Positions 1-10,119 of a stretch of 64,000 nt of DNA are shown here, piece by piece. Made by a program: the position numbers and the translations under genes. The DNA lies in assembly GCF_014831675.1 (NCBI RefSeq), contig NZ_VJXY01000002.1:186001-250000 (forward strand), read 5' to 3'. The notes beneath the pieces were generated by a model. That model did no database searches. It was not told the origin of the DNA and saw only the letters and a program-made list of their open reading frames with translations. This DNA is from Komarekiella delphini-convector SJRDD-AB1. GTDB taxonomy: Bacteria; Cyanobacteriota; Cyanobacteriia; Cyanobacteriales; Nostocaceae. Within the stretch, counting starts at the first letter, position 1. Every line of letters starts with the position of its first letter.

Positions 1-109
1 CGTTGCTTACTAGATGCGCTGCCAATTCTGCCGCTACATCATAGTTGACACTACCGTCTGCTTTAAACGGTGTAATCATAGCGGTTAAAACGCTGCCAAA
101 ATCTCCCAC
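1..109 (-). CDS. dapA: 4-hydroxy-tetrahydrodipicolinate synthase, N-terminal part (runs off the window)
   Basis: Condenses pyruvate with aspartate semialdehyde in the first committed step of lysine/diaminopimelate synthesis. Only about 36 codons lie in the window. The translation begins VGDFGSVLTAMITPFKADGS, the usual opening of cyanobacterial DapA (strand beta-1 followed by the TPF segment). I chose the GTG start at 107-109 because an AGGAG Shine-Dalgarno sequence lies about 10 bases upstream. The gene follows asd on the same strand, so the enzyme making its substrate is encoded immediately before it. The 132-base gap between them shows no gene. Identification rests on the short N-terminus plus this neighbour. 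Confidence 0.85.
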   Translation of the reverse strand, partial: MGDFGSVLTAMITPFKADGSVNYDVAAELAAHLVSN

Positions 110-241
110 CCTCTTTTCACTCCTAAATTACCCTCTTTGTTTTTGTATCTTGGTGGATTTATATTGTAATAACCTATCTGCAAATTGCTTTCAAGCGTGA
201 TTCCCACATTTGTTCTTGAATTAATGACTAATGAGCAATAA

Positions 242-1285
242 CTAGCTTGAAACGTATGCTTTATTAACTTTAAGTAGATTTTTTTCAACCAACAATTCGG
301 CAATTTGTACTGCATTCAACGCTGCGCCTTTTCGGATTTGATCACCACACAGCCAAAGTTCTAAGCCGCATGGATGAGAAATATCTTGTCGAATTCTTCC
401 TACTAAAACTTCATCTTTACCAGTTGCTTCAATTGGCATAGGGAAATGATTATTCTCCCAATTTTCTACCAATTTTACTCCAGGGGAGTGATTTAAAATT
501 TTTCTAGCTTCATCTGAGCTAAAAGGACTCTCAAATTCGAGATTGATTGCTTCTGAATGAGCACGGAGTACGGGAACCCGTACACAAGTTGCGGTAATTC
601 TGATTTTTTGAGTGCCAAAAATTTTTCGAGTTTCGTTGACCATTTTCATTTCTTCTTCACAATACCCCAAATCATTTAATGGGGAGTTATGTGGAAATAA
701 ATTAAATGCCAACGGGTAAGGTAATACCTCGGCAACTGGTGGCTGTCCTTGTAATATAGCGTTTGTTTGGGTTTTGACTTCTGCCATTGCTTTTGCACCA
801 GCGCCACTAGCAGATTGGTAGGTAGATACTACAATGCGTTGCACTGGTTTCACTTTATGCAAGGGCCATACTGCTACTGTCATTAAAATTGTCGTGCAGT
901 TAGGGTTGGCAATAATGCCTTGGTGATTGGCGGCAGCTAATGGATTCACCTCTGGCACTACCAATGGTACTTCTGGATTCATCCGAAAAGCACTGGAGTT
1001 ATCTATTACCACTGCACCCTTTTGTGTTGCAACTGCTGTCCAAGTTTTGGATGTGGAACCACCTGCGCTAGCTAGTACTAAGTCTACATTCTCAAAGGCG
1101 CGATCGCTCACTGGCTCAACCAGTAAATTTTCTCCTTTAAACTTTAGCGTCCGTCCTGCACTCCGCTCTGACGCCAATAACTTTAAATCAGCAATAGGAA
1201 AATTACGGTGCTCCAGTAATTCCAGCAACTCTGTGCCAACAGCACCAGTTGCTCCCAAAATAGCTACACGATAAAATTTAGACAA
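242..1285 (-). CDS. asd: Aspartate-semialdehyde dehydrogenase
   Basis: Reduces aspartyl-4-phosphate to aspartate semialdehyde with NADPH, at the branch point to lysine, threonine and methionine. The protein (347 aa) has the N-terminal dinucleotide loop GATGAVG at residues 11-17 and the catalytic cysteine in NPNCTT at residue 130. The His-containing segment RVPVLRAHSEAIN lies in the C-terminal half. The frame is open further upstream to about 1318, but the TTG at 1283-1285 is preceded by a strong AAAGGAGG sequence and matches the usual start just before YRVAILGATG. It is followed by dapA, its pathway partner, on the same strand, so the two are probably co-transcribed. Length is normal for the family. 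Confidence 0.95.
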   Translation of the reverse strand: MSKFYRVAILGATGAVGTELLELLEHRNFPIADLKLLASERSAGRTLKFKGENLLVEPVSDRAFENVDLVLASAGGSTSKTWTAVATQKGAVVIDNSSAFRMNPEVPLVVPEVNPLAAANHQGIIANPNCTTILMTVAVWPLHKVKPVQRIVVSTYQSASGAGAKAMAEVKTQTNAILQGQPPVAEVLPYPLAFNLFPHNSPLNDLGYCEEEMKMVNETRKIFGTQKIRITATCVRVPVLRAHSEAINLEFESPFSSDEARKILNHSPGVKLVENWENNHFPMPIEATGKDEVLVGRIRQDISHPCGLELWLCGDQIRKGAALNAVQIAELLVEKNLLKVNKAYVSS

Positions 1286-2312
1286 CCTGGCTTCCTCCTT
1301 TAAGAGGTTTATGTGCAATTTTTTTGAACAATTTATGATTTACGTATATCTAAATGGCAATATGCAGTCATTAAATAGATTTGAATACTTTTAATTTTTC
1401 TCTATCTAACTAATTTAATTTAATAGATTTATATAAAATAATGCATTTATTTTTTCTATAATATGAGTCTAGGTTAAGTAATGTTGCAATTTACAACAAT
1501 TTTTACTCAACTTTTTCGTTAGTTCAAACTCCATATTCTACATAGTATATGACAAATTACTATTCAGTAGAAAGTAGAGATATCTGCACTTAGATGTGTC
1601 ACCTCTAAAATAAACGAGTGTACTGCCTATAAAGTTGGTTATTAGGATAATAGATTTACTACTATGATTCAGAACAAAATTAACCGAGTATCTAGCTATT
1701 GAGTAAAGCAATAGCTGTAGTATTATTTTACAATGCAGTCAGACCGAATGGTACAACTGACTCAACCTTGAAGTTACGAACTGCTGGTTGAGAACTAGAA
1801 TATCACGGTGTTAGCTCTCTGATAATAAGTCCTGAATTAAAAATGCCAAATTCAAGGTGAGAAAACCGTAAAACGAAGAATATTGATATACTTTTTCAAC
1901 ATTAATGCTCAAGACTCAGCGAAAACTCTGAGATGCGAAAGCCTCTGATAGCTGTATCACTGCCGAGATGTGCAAGCCTTTGCGCGTCTCCCTTGTGTCT
2001 AAAATACACAAAAAACCGTTATTTCTGAACAGCTGGGTAGTAAGACCCGCATCCCGATGGCTTCGCTTTCCTGCAACGGCGAACAGTAAATCGGTGACTT
2101 ATTACTAATTGTTATGGCGGTAAAATGTTTAGTCCTTTGTCATTGGCAGTAAACTGGATCTCTGCCCCAAGACAAATATCTATCCTAAAGATCTGATAAT
2201 GTCGTGTGGTCATCTCTCATCATAATCAAGAGACATCAAGCCAGAAAAGCGATTAATCGTGTCTTGTGTGTACTCGGAGTTTAAAATACCAGCAGAAAAC
2301 TAGAGACATAGC
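1286..2312. other. Gene-free spacer between asd and tig (about 1 kb)
   Basis: This spacer separates two divergently transcribed housekeeping genes, so promoters of both should lie here. The asd-proximal half is AT-rich with no open frame of note. The tig-proximal half holds one copy of an interspersed repeat (1960-2052, listed separately). I see no protein-coding or tRNA-like sequence in it. Confidence 0.6.
1960..2052. repeat. Interspersed hairpin-rich repeat, copy A
   Basis: Starts CTGCCGAG and ends GTAAGACCCGCAT. A second copy with the same order of blocks is at 57728-57821: CCTTGTGTC, then a short inverted repeat, AACCGTT, and GTAAGACCCGCAT. The conserved blocks are separated by small inverted repeats, typical of cyanobacterial REP or MITE-like spacer repeats. 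No coding potential is seen. Confidence 0.7.
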
Positions 2313-3749
2313 ATGAAAGTCACCCAGGAGAAACTTCCCGCCAGCCAAATTGGTTTGGAAATAGAGATTACGCCGGAAATTACCAAGCAAACTTACGAAC
2401 AGGTCATTAAAAACTTAGCTAGCACTGCCAATATTCCTGGGTTTCGCAAGGGCAAAGTGCCTAGACCAATATTGCTACAACGCCTAGGCATCACTCGAAT
2501 CAAGGCAGCAGCGCTAGAAGAACTAATTCAAGACGGCATCGAGCAAGCAGTTAAGCAAGAGGCTATCCAGGCAATTGGTCAGCCACAATTGCGCTCCTCG
2601 TTTGATGACTTGATTAATAATTATGAACCAGGAAAACCCTTGACCATTTCCGCTGCTGTCGATGTGGAACCAGAAATAAATCTGGTGCAGTACACCGATT
2701 TGCAAGCCACAGCAGAGGACGTCAAGTACGATCCAACTCAAGTTGAGAGTGTCTTAAACAAGGAACGTGAAGAATTGGCGACACTGATTCCTGTAGAAGG
2801 ACGTGCAGCCCAATTCGGCGATATTGCCGTAGTTGATTTTAAAGGTATGCTCTCTAAAACTGAGGGCGAAGACGAAACAGTCGAACCAACACCAATTCCC
2901 GGCGGTGAAGCAACTGATTTTCAACTAGAGTTACAGGAAGATAAGTTTATTCCGGGTTTTGTCTCTGGCATGATAGGAATGAATCCTGGAGAAACTAGAG
3001 AAATTTCGGCTCAGTTCCCAGATCCTTATGTCAACGAAGAATTAGCTGGAAAAGCGGCAACTTTCACAGTGACAATCAAAGAATTAAAGGAAAAAGAGCT
3101 ACCAGAATTGAATGATGACTTTGCTCAAGAAGTCAGCGATTTTGAAACTTTAGCGGAATTACGTGCTTCTCTAGAAGAGCGATATCAAAAGGAGGCTGAG
3201 GAGAAAACCAAAACAAATAAGCAGGAAGCACTGTTAGTAGAACTGCTCAAGCATGTAGAAGTTGATTTGCCAGCAACGTTGATTGAGCAGGAAGTAGATG
3301 CGATGTTGACGCAAACAGCGATTCGGCTATCTCAACAGGGATTAGATGTCAAGAAGTTGTTTACTCAAGATATTATTCCTCAATTGCGAGAGCGATCGCG
3401 TACTGAGGCAATTGAACGTCTAAAGCGCTCTCTATCCTTACGAGAAGTCAGTAAACGCGAATCAATCCAGGTGACACCAGAAGAAATTCAAGCCAGAGTT
3501 ACAGAACTGCTAGAGCAGTATACAGATCAAGACATTGACACCGAAAGACTGCAATCAGTTGTAGAAAACGAACTATTAACTGAAAAAATCATTGATTGGC
3601 TACTGGCACATTCATCAGTTGAACTTGTACCTGAAGGCTCTTTGAGTGCTACAGAAGAAACGAAAGCAGAAGCAGCAGCAGAATTAGATGCCCCTAATAT
3701 AGAGGAAGAAAGCAGCGAAGCGCCAACAGAAGCTACACAAGAACAATGA
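2313..3749 (+). CDS. tig: Trigger factor, ribosome-associated chaperone and peptidyl-prolyl isomerase
   Basis: Binds the ribosome near the exit tunnel and assists folding of nascent chains. The 478-residue protein carries the ribosome-docking signature GFRKGKVPR near residues 43-51. An FKBP-like PPIase domain occupies roughly residues 160-250 and a long helical C-terminal substrate-binding region follows. The last 40 residues are a very acidic, Glu/Ala-rich tail of the kind common in cyanobacterial trigger factors. clpP and clpX follow on the same strand. The order tig-clpP-clpX is widely conserved in bacteria and joins folding with quality-control proteolysis. A 339-base gap separates tig and clpP, so clpP probably also has its own promoter. 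Confidence 0.97.
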   Translation: MKVTQEKLPASQIGLEIEITPEITKQTYEQVIKNLASTANIPGFRKGKVPRPILLQRLGITRIKAAALEELIQDGIEQAVKQEAIQAIGQPQLRSSFDDLINNYEPGKPLTISAAVDVEPEINLVQYTDLQATAEDVKYDPTQVESVLNKEREELATLIPVEGRAAQFGDIAVVDFKGMLSKTEGEDETVEPTPIPGGEATDFQLELQEDKFIPGFVSGMIGMNPGETREISAQFPDPYVNEELAGKAATFTVTIKELKEKELPELNDDFAQEVSDFETLAELRASLEERYQKEAEEKTKTNKQEALLVELLKHVEVDLPATLIEQEVDAMLTQTAIRLSQQGLDVKKLFTQDIIPQLRERSRTEAIERLKRSLSLREVSKRESIQVTPEEIQARVTELLEQYTDQDIDTERLQSVVENELLTEKIIDWLLAHSSVELVPEGSLSATEETKAEAAAELDAPNIEEESSEAPTEATQEQ

Positions 3750-4088
3750 AAATTCCAACAGCAACGAGTCTACCAGTTCTAAGTTAAGGAATTGGTGAGG
3801 TGAGGGGAATGAGGAAGGGAGAAAAATTCCAAATTATTTTCGCTCTACAACTCAACACTTACGACTCAGGACTGATAAAGCCAGAATAATGAAGGAATCT
3901 TCAATAAATAGCTACGTTGTTACCGTCTTAGCTTAATACTGGGTTGCACGAGAAGAATTTATATGAGGCATAATGGTTAACACGTAGCTCAAATAAAAAT
4001 CTCATCCGCAATAAAAGCAGCGTACGCCCTTGGTGTTAGCATCATCGCTGCTTTAAACTCTGTACCACTTATTGTCAAATGTTCTTGT

Positions 4089-4787
4089 ATGCTTGTATCA
4101 CAGTCGGGAAATTACCCAATCAGCAGTTCCAATATTACAAAAATTAACTCCCAGTTGAACAGCCCTAGCAACATCGTGCCGATGGTGGTAGAACAGTCTG
4201 GTATGGGAGAAAGGGCTTTCGACATTTACTCCCGCCTGCTGCGAGAGCGGATTATTTTTTTGGGAACCCCAATAGACGACGCCGTAGCCAATTCAATTGT
4301 GGCTCAGTTGTTGTTCCTCGACGCCGAAGACTCAGAAAAAGACATTCAACTTTATGTTAATTCTCCTGGTGGCTCGGTCTACGCAGGGATGGCAATCTAT
4401 GATACAATACAGCAGATTCGTCCTGATGTTGTCACTATCTGTTTTGGATTAGCTGCGAGCATGGGGGCATTTTTGTTAACAGCAGGGACTGCGGGTAAGC
4501 GCATGTCTTTGCCCGACTCCCGCATCATGATTCATCAACCACTGGGTGGAGCTCAAGGACAAGCCATTGACATAGAAATTCAAGCCAGAGAAATTCTTTA
4601 TATTAAGGCTAAGTTGAATCAGTTAATGGCTCAGCATACTGGTCAACCCTTAGAAAGAATTGAAGCAGATACTGAGCGCGACTTTTTTATGTCGGCAGAA
4701 GAGGCAAAGAACTACGGTTTGATCGATCAAGTCATTTCCAGACAAAATCTTCCCACAGCAGGGGAAAACGTCACCATTCTGAAATAA
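4089..4787 (+). CDS. clpP: ATP-dependent Clp protease proteolytic subunit
   Basis: Serine peptidase that forms the barrel of the Clp protease. The catalytic Ser is at residue 124 (LAASMGAF) and His at 149 (MIHQPLGG). The Asp should lie in the DTERD segment near residue 194. The protein has 232 residues. Its first 30 or so residues, ahead of [13 protein letters not shown], form a short N-terminal extension also known from heterocystous-cyanobacterial ClpP paralogues, so the ATG at 4089 is kept as the start. clpX begins 9 bases after the stop codon, so the peptidase and its unfoldase are probably translated from one mRNA. Confidence 0.96.
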   Translation: MLVSQSGNYPISSSNITKINSQLNSPSNIVPMVVEQSGMGERAFDIYSRLLRERIIFLGTPIDDAVANSIVAQLLFLDAEDSEKDIQLYVNSPGGSVYAGMAIYDTIQQIRPDVVTICFGLAASMGAFLLTAGTAGKRMSLPDSRIMIHQPLGGAQGQAIDIEIQAREILYIKAKLNQLMAQHTGQPLERIEADTERDFFMSAEEAKNYGLIDQVISRQNLPTAGENVTILK

Positions 4788-4796
4788 GAGGCTGGT

Positions 4797-6140
4797 ATGT
4801 CTAAGTACGACTCCCATTTAAAATGTTCGTTTTGTGGCAAGTCTCAAGAGCAGGTGCGTAAATTGATCGCGGGGCCGGGAGTCTACATCTGCGATGAATG
4901 CGTTGACTTGTGTAATGAGATTCTAGATGAGGAGTTACTCGACACGAATGGTGCGGCAGCGCAACCAGCACCACGGTCAGAACCGCCTCAAAAACGTCGT
5001 GCCCGTTCTTCTAATCTCTCGTTTAATCAAATACCTAAACCGAGAGAGATCAAAAAGTATCTAGACGAACATGTCATTGGTCAAGACGAAGCTAAAAAGG
5101 TTTTATCAGTCGCAGTTTATAATCACTACAAACGGCTGGCGATCATTCAGTCTAAAGCCAATGGCAAAGGTGGAGCGGCGGATGATGCGGTAGAACTGCA
5201 AAAGTCTAATATTTTGTTAATTGGCCCGACTGGTTGTGGCAAGACTCTCTTGGCGCAAACCTTAGCGAAAATTCTTGATGTACCCTTTGCTGTCGCCGAT
5301 GCCACGACGCTGACGGAAGCAGGATATGTAGGAGAAGATGTAGAAAATATCTTGCTGCGACTGTTACAGGTGGCAGATTTGGATGTTGAGGAAGCACAGC
5401 GGGGAATTATCTACATTGATGAAATTGACAAAATTGCGCGTAAGAGTGAGAATCCTTCGATTACCCGCGATGTTTCTGGCGAAGGTGTGCAGCAAGCTTT
5501 ACTGAAAATGTTAGAGGGAACGATCGCTAACGTACCACCCCAAGGAGGACGTAAGCATCCCTATCAAGACTGCATCCAGATTGATACCAGTAATATCCTA
5601 TTTGTCTGTGGTGGTGCTTTCGTAGGTTTAGAAAAGGTTGTGGATCAGAGAGTTGGCAAAAAAGCAATAGGCTTTGTGCAACCAGGAGAAGGCCAGTCGA
5701 AGGAAAAACGGGCAGCAGATACTCTCCGCCATCTAGAACCGGACGACTTGGTGAAATTTGGCATGATTCCAGAATTCATCGGCAGAGTTCCAATGGTAGC
5801 AGTAGTAGAGCCACTAGACGAAGAAGCGCTGATGGCGATTCTGACGCAACCACGCAGTGCTCTAGTGAAGCAATACCAAAAACTGCTGAAGATGGATAAT
5901 GTGCAGCTAGATTTTAAACAAGAAGCTTTGCGGGCGATCGCTCAAGAAGCTTACCGTCGTAAAACTGGTGCTAGAGCACTACGGGGTATTGTAGAAGAAC
6001 TGATGCTGGATGTAATGTACGAGTTACCATCCCGTAAGGACGTAACGCGCTGCACAGTAACGCGGGAGATGGTTGAGAAGCGATCAACCGCTGAATTGAT
6101 AATGCATCCATCTTCATTACCGAAGCCAGAATCAGCTTAA
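4797..6140 (+). CDS. clpX: ATP-dependent Clp protease ATP-binding subunit ClpX
   Basis: AAA+ unfoldase that feeds substrates into ClpP. An N-terminal zinc-binding domain has four cysteines in CSFCGK and CDECVDLC. The Walker A loop GPTGCGKT is near residue 143 and the Walker B segment YIDEIDKI near 206. The pore-loop region GYVGED, the IGR element (IGRVPMV) that docks on ClpP, and the sensor-2 GARALR follow. The length of 447 aa is normal. The gene is tightly spaced behind clpP and is followed by a repeat-rich spacer. Confidence 0.97.
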   Translation: MSKYDSHLKCSFCGKSQEQVRKLIAGPGVYICDECVDLCNEILDEELLDTNGAAAQPAPRSEPPQKRRARSSNLSFNQIPKPREIKKYLDEHVIGQDEAKKVLSVAVYNHYKRLAIIQSKANGKGGAADDAVELQKSNILLIGPTGCGKTLLAQTLAKILDVPFAVADATTLTEAGYVGEDVENILLRLLQVADLDVEEAQRGIIYIDEIDKIARKSENPSITRDVSGEGVQQALLKMLEGTIANVPPQGGRKHPYQDCIQIDTSNILFVCGGAFVGLEKVVDQRVGKKAIGFVQPGEGQSKEKRAADTLRHLEPDDLVKFGMIPEFIGRVPMVAVVEPLDEEALMAILTQPRSALVKQYQKLLKMDNVQLDFKQEALRAIAQEAYRRKTGARALRGIVEELMLDVMYELPSRKDVTRCTVTREMVEKRSTAELIMHPSSLPKPESA

Positions 6141-6194
6141 TAGTCACTAGTCATTAGTGAAAGAAAAAGAACTAATGACAAAAGACAAACAGAT

Positions 6195-6665
6195 AAATCT
6201 GTAGCAATATCCCGCAAGGTGCGTCGGCTTGCCAGAACTCTAAACGTTGGTGTCCGGTGATAAATAGCACAGCGTAAAGCCTTCTCTTTTCTACGAGAGG
6301 CTTTGCCGTTGGCATTGCTTCTCTAGGAGACGCTCCCGAAGTTCTGATGCCTGTCTTGAAAAGTTTCCTAGGTTGGGAAACCTGCCTACAGAGATTTTCG
6401 CTACGGCGGGCTTCGCCAAAGGATAGCGCAGCGTAAAGCCTTCTCTACGAGAGGCTGCGCCAACGCTTAGAGTGACGTAGAAGCGTCGGAAGCCTCTCTA
6501 CCAAACGCTTCTCTACGTTCGCGTAGCGTGTCGTAGACAGAGGCTACGCCAACGCGAACCGCTCAGACTTCTCTTGCTTCTTCGTAGGAGTACGCTTAGA
6601 GCGAGTCCGTGAGCATCTGGCTAGGCTAACGCCTTTCCTTCTCGTAGAGAAGACCAAACAGAAGT
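6195..6665. repeat. Cluster of short palindromic interspersed repeats
   Basis: About 470 bases built from variants of short palindromic blocks such as CTCTACGAGAGGCT, TTCTCTACGTTCGCGTAGCG and GAGGCTACGCCAACGCG. Parts recur elsewhere: TCTGTAGCAA-ATCCCGCA-GGTGC at 57674 onward, an inverted CCTAGGAAACTTTTCAAGACAG block near 57907, and TTCTCTACGTTCGCGTA near 10155. No open frame is convincing. This is a nested, degenerate repeat patch between clpX and the next gene. Confidence 0.7.
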
Positions 6666-6708
6666 TCGGTGGTCAAACAGAACTTCACAGACAAAGGACA
6701 AAGTACAA

Positions 6709-7629
6709 ATGCCTTACATTAATGTTCGTGGAGTTGAGCATTATTACGAGTGGATGAAAAAACCATCTGATTCTTTGGTGAAACCAGTGATGGTTTTCAT
6801 TCACGGTTGGGCTGGTTCGGCTAGATATTGGAGAAGCACCGCTAATGCTTTGTTAGACCAATTTGATTGTTTACTCTATGATTTGCGGGGATTTGGGCGT
6901 TCTTGTGGTAAGCCAACAATAGTCCAAGCTAGTGAATCTGTTGTCGAGTCGCAGTCTCCCCAGGCAGAATCAGAGGCAATCAGAGAGTTGACCTATGAAT
7001 TAGAGGAATACGCTGAAGATTTAGTAGCTTTGCTAGATAAATTGGAGATTCAGCGTGTCTATATAAATGCTCACTCAACGGGTGCATCTATTGCGACTTT
7101 GTTTTTTAATCGCTATCCCCAGCGAGTAGAAAGAGGTATTTTGACTTGTAGCGGGATTTTTGAGTACGACGAAAAAGCCTTTGCAGCCTTTCATAAATTC
7201 GGTGGCTATGTAGTCAAATTCCGTCCCAAGTGGTTAGGGAAAATACCATTTGTTGACAGAATGTTTATGGCTAGATTTTTGCATAACCCTATACCAAATT
7301 CTGAGCGTCAAGCTTTTTTGCAAGATTTTCTTGAAGCTGATTACGATGCAGCTTTGGGTACAATTTTTACTTCAGTTAGTAAAGCACAAGCTGAATTGAT
7401 GCCGCAAGAGTTTGCCAAACTGACAGTACCTACTCTGCTAGTGGCTGGGGAGTATGACAAGATTATCCCAGCGGAGATGGGGCGTCAAGCAGCCGCATTA
7501 AGCGATCAAGTTGAGTTTGCCATAATTCCTGGTACAGCACATTTCCCGATGTTGGAAGATGCACCAACTTATCTGCGGCGGGTGCAAGAGTTTTTACAAC
7601 TTGCAAAGCTAGAGTCGCAAGCAGGTTAG
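6709..7629 (+). CDS. Alpha/beta hydrolase
   Basis: Single-domain alpha/beta hydrolase of 306 residues; the substrate is unknown. Visible elements are the oxyanion loop HGWAGSARYW and a nucleophile elbow AHSTGAS. Downstream are a candidate acid in VAGEYDKIIP and a catalytic His in GTAHFPMLEDAP. The nucleophile elbow has Ala in place of the usual first Gly of GxSxG, which some true hydrolases tolerate. There is no signal peptide, so the protein is probably cytoplasmic. It lies alone between two repeat-rich spacers and no operon partner is apparent. The ATG at 6709 is preceded by an AAAGGACAAAG tract, which gives weak start support. Confidence 0.85.
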   Translation: MPYINVRGVEHYYEWMKKPSDSLVKPVMVFIHGWAGSARYWRSTANALLDQFDCLLYDLRGFGRSCGKPTIVQASESVVESQSPQAESEAIRELTYELEEYAEDLVALLDKLEIQRVYINAHSTGASIATLFFNRYPQRVERGILTCSGIFEYDEKAFAAFHKFGGYVVKFRPKWLGKIPFVDRMFMARFLHNPIPNSERQAFLQDFLEADYDAALGTIFTSVSKAQAELMPQEFAKLTVPTLLVAGEYDKIIPAEMGRQAAALSDQVEFAIIPGTAHFPMLEDAPTYLRRVQEFLQLAKLESQAG

Positions 7630-7882
7630 TTAACAAATAACCATTGTATGAAATGGTGTAGAAGTGGGATACTCTTATTGCCTCTCAACAGTTCCTTTCG
7701 TCGATGATTTACTTTACTGATAGATGAATCTAATTAGATGTGTTTACTTTGCCTCTTAAAAGATTCAGAGACGTAGCTGAGTGGTAGTAAACGGTATACA
7801 TCTATTTATAGTGCTTTTAAGGTAAATGAACCACATCTTTTTTATCTAACTTAGCGGAAAGTCGAGTCAGTGCTACCGAGAG

Positions 7883-7955
7883 CGCCTTACGTCGGAATCG
7901 GAAAGTTCAGAGCGGCGGTTCCCGCCGCTCTGAACTTTCCAAGAGAGTGGGCGGC
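7883..7955. repeat. Palindromic repeat with perfect 19-bp arms (copy A)
   Basis: Positions 7900-7940 form a perfect inverted repeat: two 19-base arms around a 3-base loop, with core AGAGCGGCGG/CCGCCGCTCT. The conserved leader GCC-T-CGTCGGAA and trailer AAGAGA-GCGGC are shared with a second copy at 41211-41284. An open frame across this hairpin (7870-8091) is a by-product of the palindrome and is not called as a gene. Confidence 0.8.
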
Positions 7956-8126
7956 TTCAGAGAACTTTGAGTGCCTGCCTCTGGTGCTCAGACTTCTCTT
8001 TGTCCAACGTAGTGGCTCGATTTTCCAAGACACAGCCGCACAGAGGAATACAAAAGTAGGGTTGCATTTGCACAATTATAAATTTAAGTGATTTGTTAGG
8101 TGTTTCCTTCTCCCCTTTCTTTTGGC

Positions 8127-9110
8127 TTAACTCAAACCCAATTCTCGTTTTAGTAAGTTAATCGAGTTAGTGCCGATGTAATTTTCAACCTTAATCAGTT
8201 TAGGTGGGCGAATAATGTCTTCAAGCGCTGTTTGCACAGCTGCTTGTACTGCTGCAAAACTGGCCAGATCGCTAATTATTACCTCAGCTCGCTTGACGAT
8301 CGCCTGAAGTTTATAAGCATCTTTTGGTTGCGAAGTCATTATCAGTAGTTCGTCCCCACGTAAACCGTGCAGGATAACTTCTGCAGCTCGCGCAATCCCA
8401 GAACTGAGGCTAACTATACCTACACAGTTTTCTTTTGGTAGGGTTTTCAGTAGGTTGAGTTCTTTAGTGTAGTCGTAGATATCCAGAGGAATCACTCGTA
8501 CAGCTTTAGGAGCAGCGATCGCCTCTACATCTCCAATGAAATATCGACTTGTAACCACTGTAGCAGAGGTAGTTTGATCTAGTACAGCTGCTAATTCTTC
8601 CATTGCTACCAACTGTACTGGTATTTTTAAAGCTCGTTCTAATTCATACACCATCAATTCCCCAGCACCCATGTCGTGAGACGGAACTGCAACCAGTACT
8701 CGCGCACTACAACGCAAGCGCCAGTCAATTTCTGCTAAAAATAGCTCCCGTGCTTGACTGAGCGAACATCCTTGAGAGAGCAGTTCGTCTAGTGCTTGTT
8801 GAACAACTTGATATGCATTGGGATTTTTTTTGAGAATTGGCGATTGTAGCCTACTACCGCCCTCATGCCCTTGAGCACGGACATAAATTCCTGAACCAGC
8901 CAGACTTTCGACAAATCCGTCTTCTTCTAGCTGGCGGTAAACTTTGCTAATGGTATTCCGGTGTAACCCAGTTTGCATTGCTAGCGCTCGTGTACTTGGC
9001 AATTTGTATCCAGGCGGATATTGCCGGGAAGCGATCGCAAACCGGATTTGATTAAACAGCTGGGTTGATGCGGGAATTTCGCTGTCTGGCTGAATACGGA
9101 ATTGAATCAT
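8127..9110 (-). CDS. plmA: GntR-family transcriptional regulator of the PlmA type
   Basis: Cyanobacterial GntR regulator. The N-terminal winged helix spans about residues 8-75, with the recognition segment LPSTRALAMQTGLHRNTISK, followed by an effector domain unlike the usual GntR classes. Length (327 aa) and N-terminus match PlmA, first described in Anabaena as needed for plasmid maintenance and later linked to PII/PipX signalling. The effector domain has conserved cysteines of interest for a proposed Fe-S cluster. I placed the start at the ATG at 9108-9110, seven bases after AGGAGG, not at the upstream TTG/GTG codons. It is transcribed divergently from a dienelactone-hydrolase gene across a 211-base shared promoter region. 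Confidence 0.85.
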   Translation of the reverse strand: MIQFRIQPDSEIPASTQLFNQIRFAIASRQYPPGYKLPSTRALAMQTGLHRNTISKVYRQLEEDGFVESLAGSGIYVRAQGHEGGSRLQSPILKKNPNAYQVVQQALDELLSQGCSLSQARELFLAEIDWRLRCSARVLVAVPSHDMGAGELMVYELERALKIPVQLVAMEELAAVLDQTTSATVVTSRYFIGDVEAIAAPKAVRVIPLDIYDYTKELNLLKTLPKENCVGIVSLSSGIARAAEVILHGLRGDELLIMTSQPKDAYKLQAIVKRAEVIISDLASFAAVQAAVQTALEDIIRPPKLIKVENYIGTNSINLLKRELGLS

Positions 9111-9321
9111 CACCAAACCTCCTAAGTACTAGCAGCGGCAAGTAACCAGCTGTATTTACTAAATGTCAAATATTTTATTTACACATGAAGTTTTTCTGGT
9201 GGAAATTTCTAATGCAATCACTGTTGTTAATTGATAATTTGATTGGAAATAGTCTGGACATACTGGCATAGTTATATCAAAGAATCACATAGCTAATCAC
9301 ACGGCACTGGTAAAAATTATT

Positions 9322-10083
9322 ATGACAGAGCGAGCAATCAACACTACAACGGTTAAACTTTCTCTACCAGACGCTACGTCAACGCAAGATAATTTTCAAA
9401 TAGCTGCTTACCTGGCACACCCAAAAGAACCTGGTTCTTACCGAGGAGTTGTTGTATTGCAGGAGATTTTCGGTGTCAACATTCACATTCGGGAAGTAAC
9501 AGAACGGATTGCCAAGGAAGGGTATGTGGCGATCGCACCTGCATTATTCCAGCGTCAAGCTCCTGGCTTTGAAACTGGCTACACCCCGGAAGATATCGAA
9601 ATTGGGAGAAAATACGCTATGCAAACTCAAGCATCAGAGTTATTGAGCGATATTCAAACAGCAATTGACTACCTCAAAAGCTTACCCCAAGTCAAAAAAG
9701 ATGGCTTTGGCTGTATTGGCTTCTGCTTTGGCGGACATGTAGCCTATCTTGCTGCCACGCTACCAGATACCAAGGCTACTGCTTCCTTTTACGGTGCTGG
9801 TATTACTACGCGCACAATGGGAGGTGGCGCTCCTACCGTTACTCGCACAAGCGAAATTACTGGCACTCTTTATGCCTTCTTTGGTACGGAAGATAACAGT
9901 ATACCCACTGAACAGATAGAAGAAATTGAAGCAGAGTTAGAAAAATACAAAATTCCTCATCGTGTGTTTCGCTACGATGGAGCTGATCACGGATTTTTCT
10001 GTGACCATCGTGGCAGTTATAATCCTAAAGCTGCGGCCGATGCTTGGGAGCAGGTGAAACAACTCTTTGGGCAACTGAACTGA
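9322..10083 (+). CDS. Dienelactone hydrolase family protein
   Basis: Alpha/beta hydrolase of the carboxymethylenebutenolidase family, 253 residues. The cysteine nucleophile sits in the elbow IGFCFGGH near residue 138. The acid is in FGTEDNSIP and the His in DGADHGFF, giving the Cys-Asp-His triad of this family. Cyanobacteria usually lack a complete beta-ketoadipate pathway, so the natural substrate is probably another lactone or ester. There is no signal peptide. It diverges from plmA; whether plmA regulates it cannot be told from the sequence. Confidence 0.9.
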   Translation: MTERAINTTTVKLSLPDATSTQDNFQIAAYLAHPKEPGSYRGVVVLQEIFGVNIHIREVTERIAKEGYVAIAPALFQRQAPGFETGYTPEDIEIGRKYAMQTQASELLSDIQTAIDYLKSLPQVKKDGFGCIGFCFGGHVAYLAATLPDTKATASFYGAGITTRTMGGGAPTVTRTSEITGTLYAFFGTEDNSIPTEQIEEIEAELEKYKIPHRVFRYDGADHGFFCDHRGSYNPKAAADAWEQVKQLFGQLN

Positions 10084-10119
10084 AACCCATGCAGCCAAGG
10101 CAGGATTTTGTGATTTGTC

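Noticed and set aside
7870-8091. 73-codon ORF on the plus strand and 62-codon ORF on the minus strand
   Set aside because: Both are created by a 41-base perfect palindrome that is part of an interspersed repeat.
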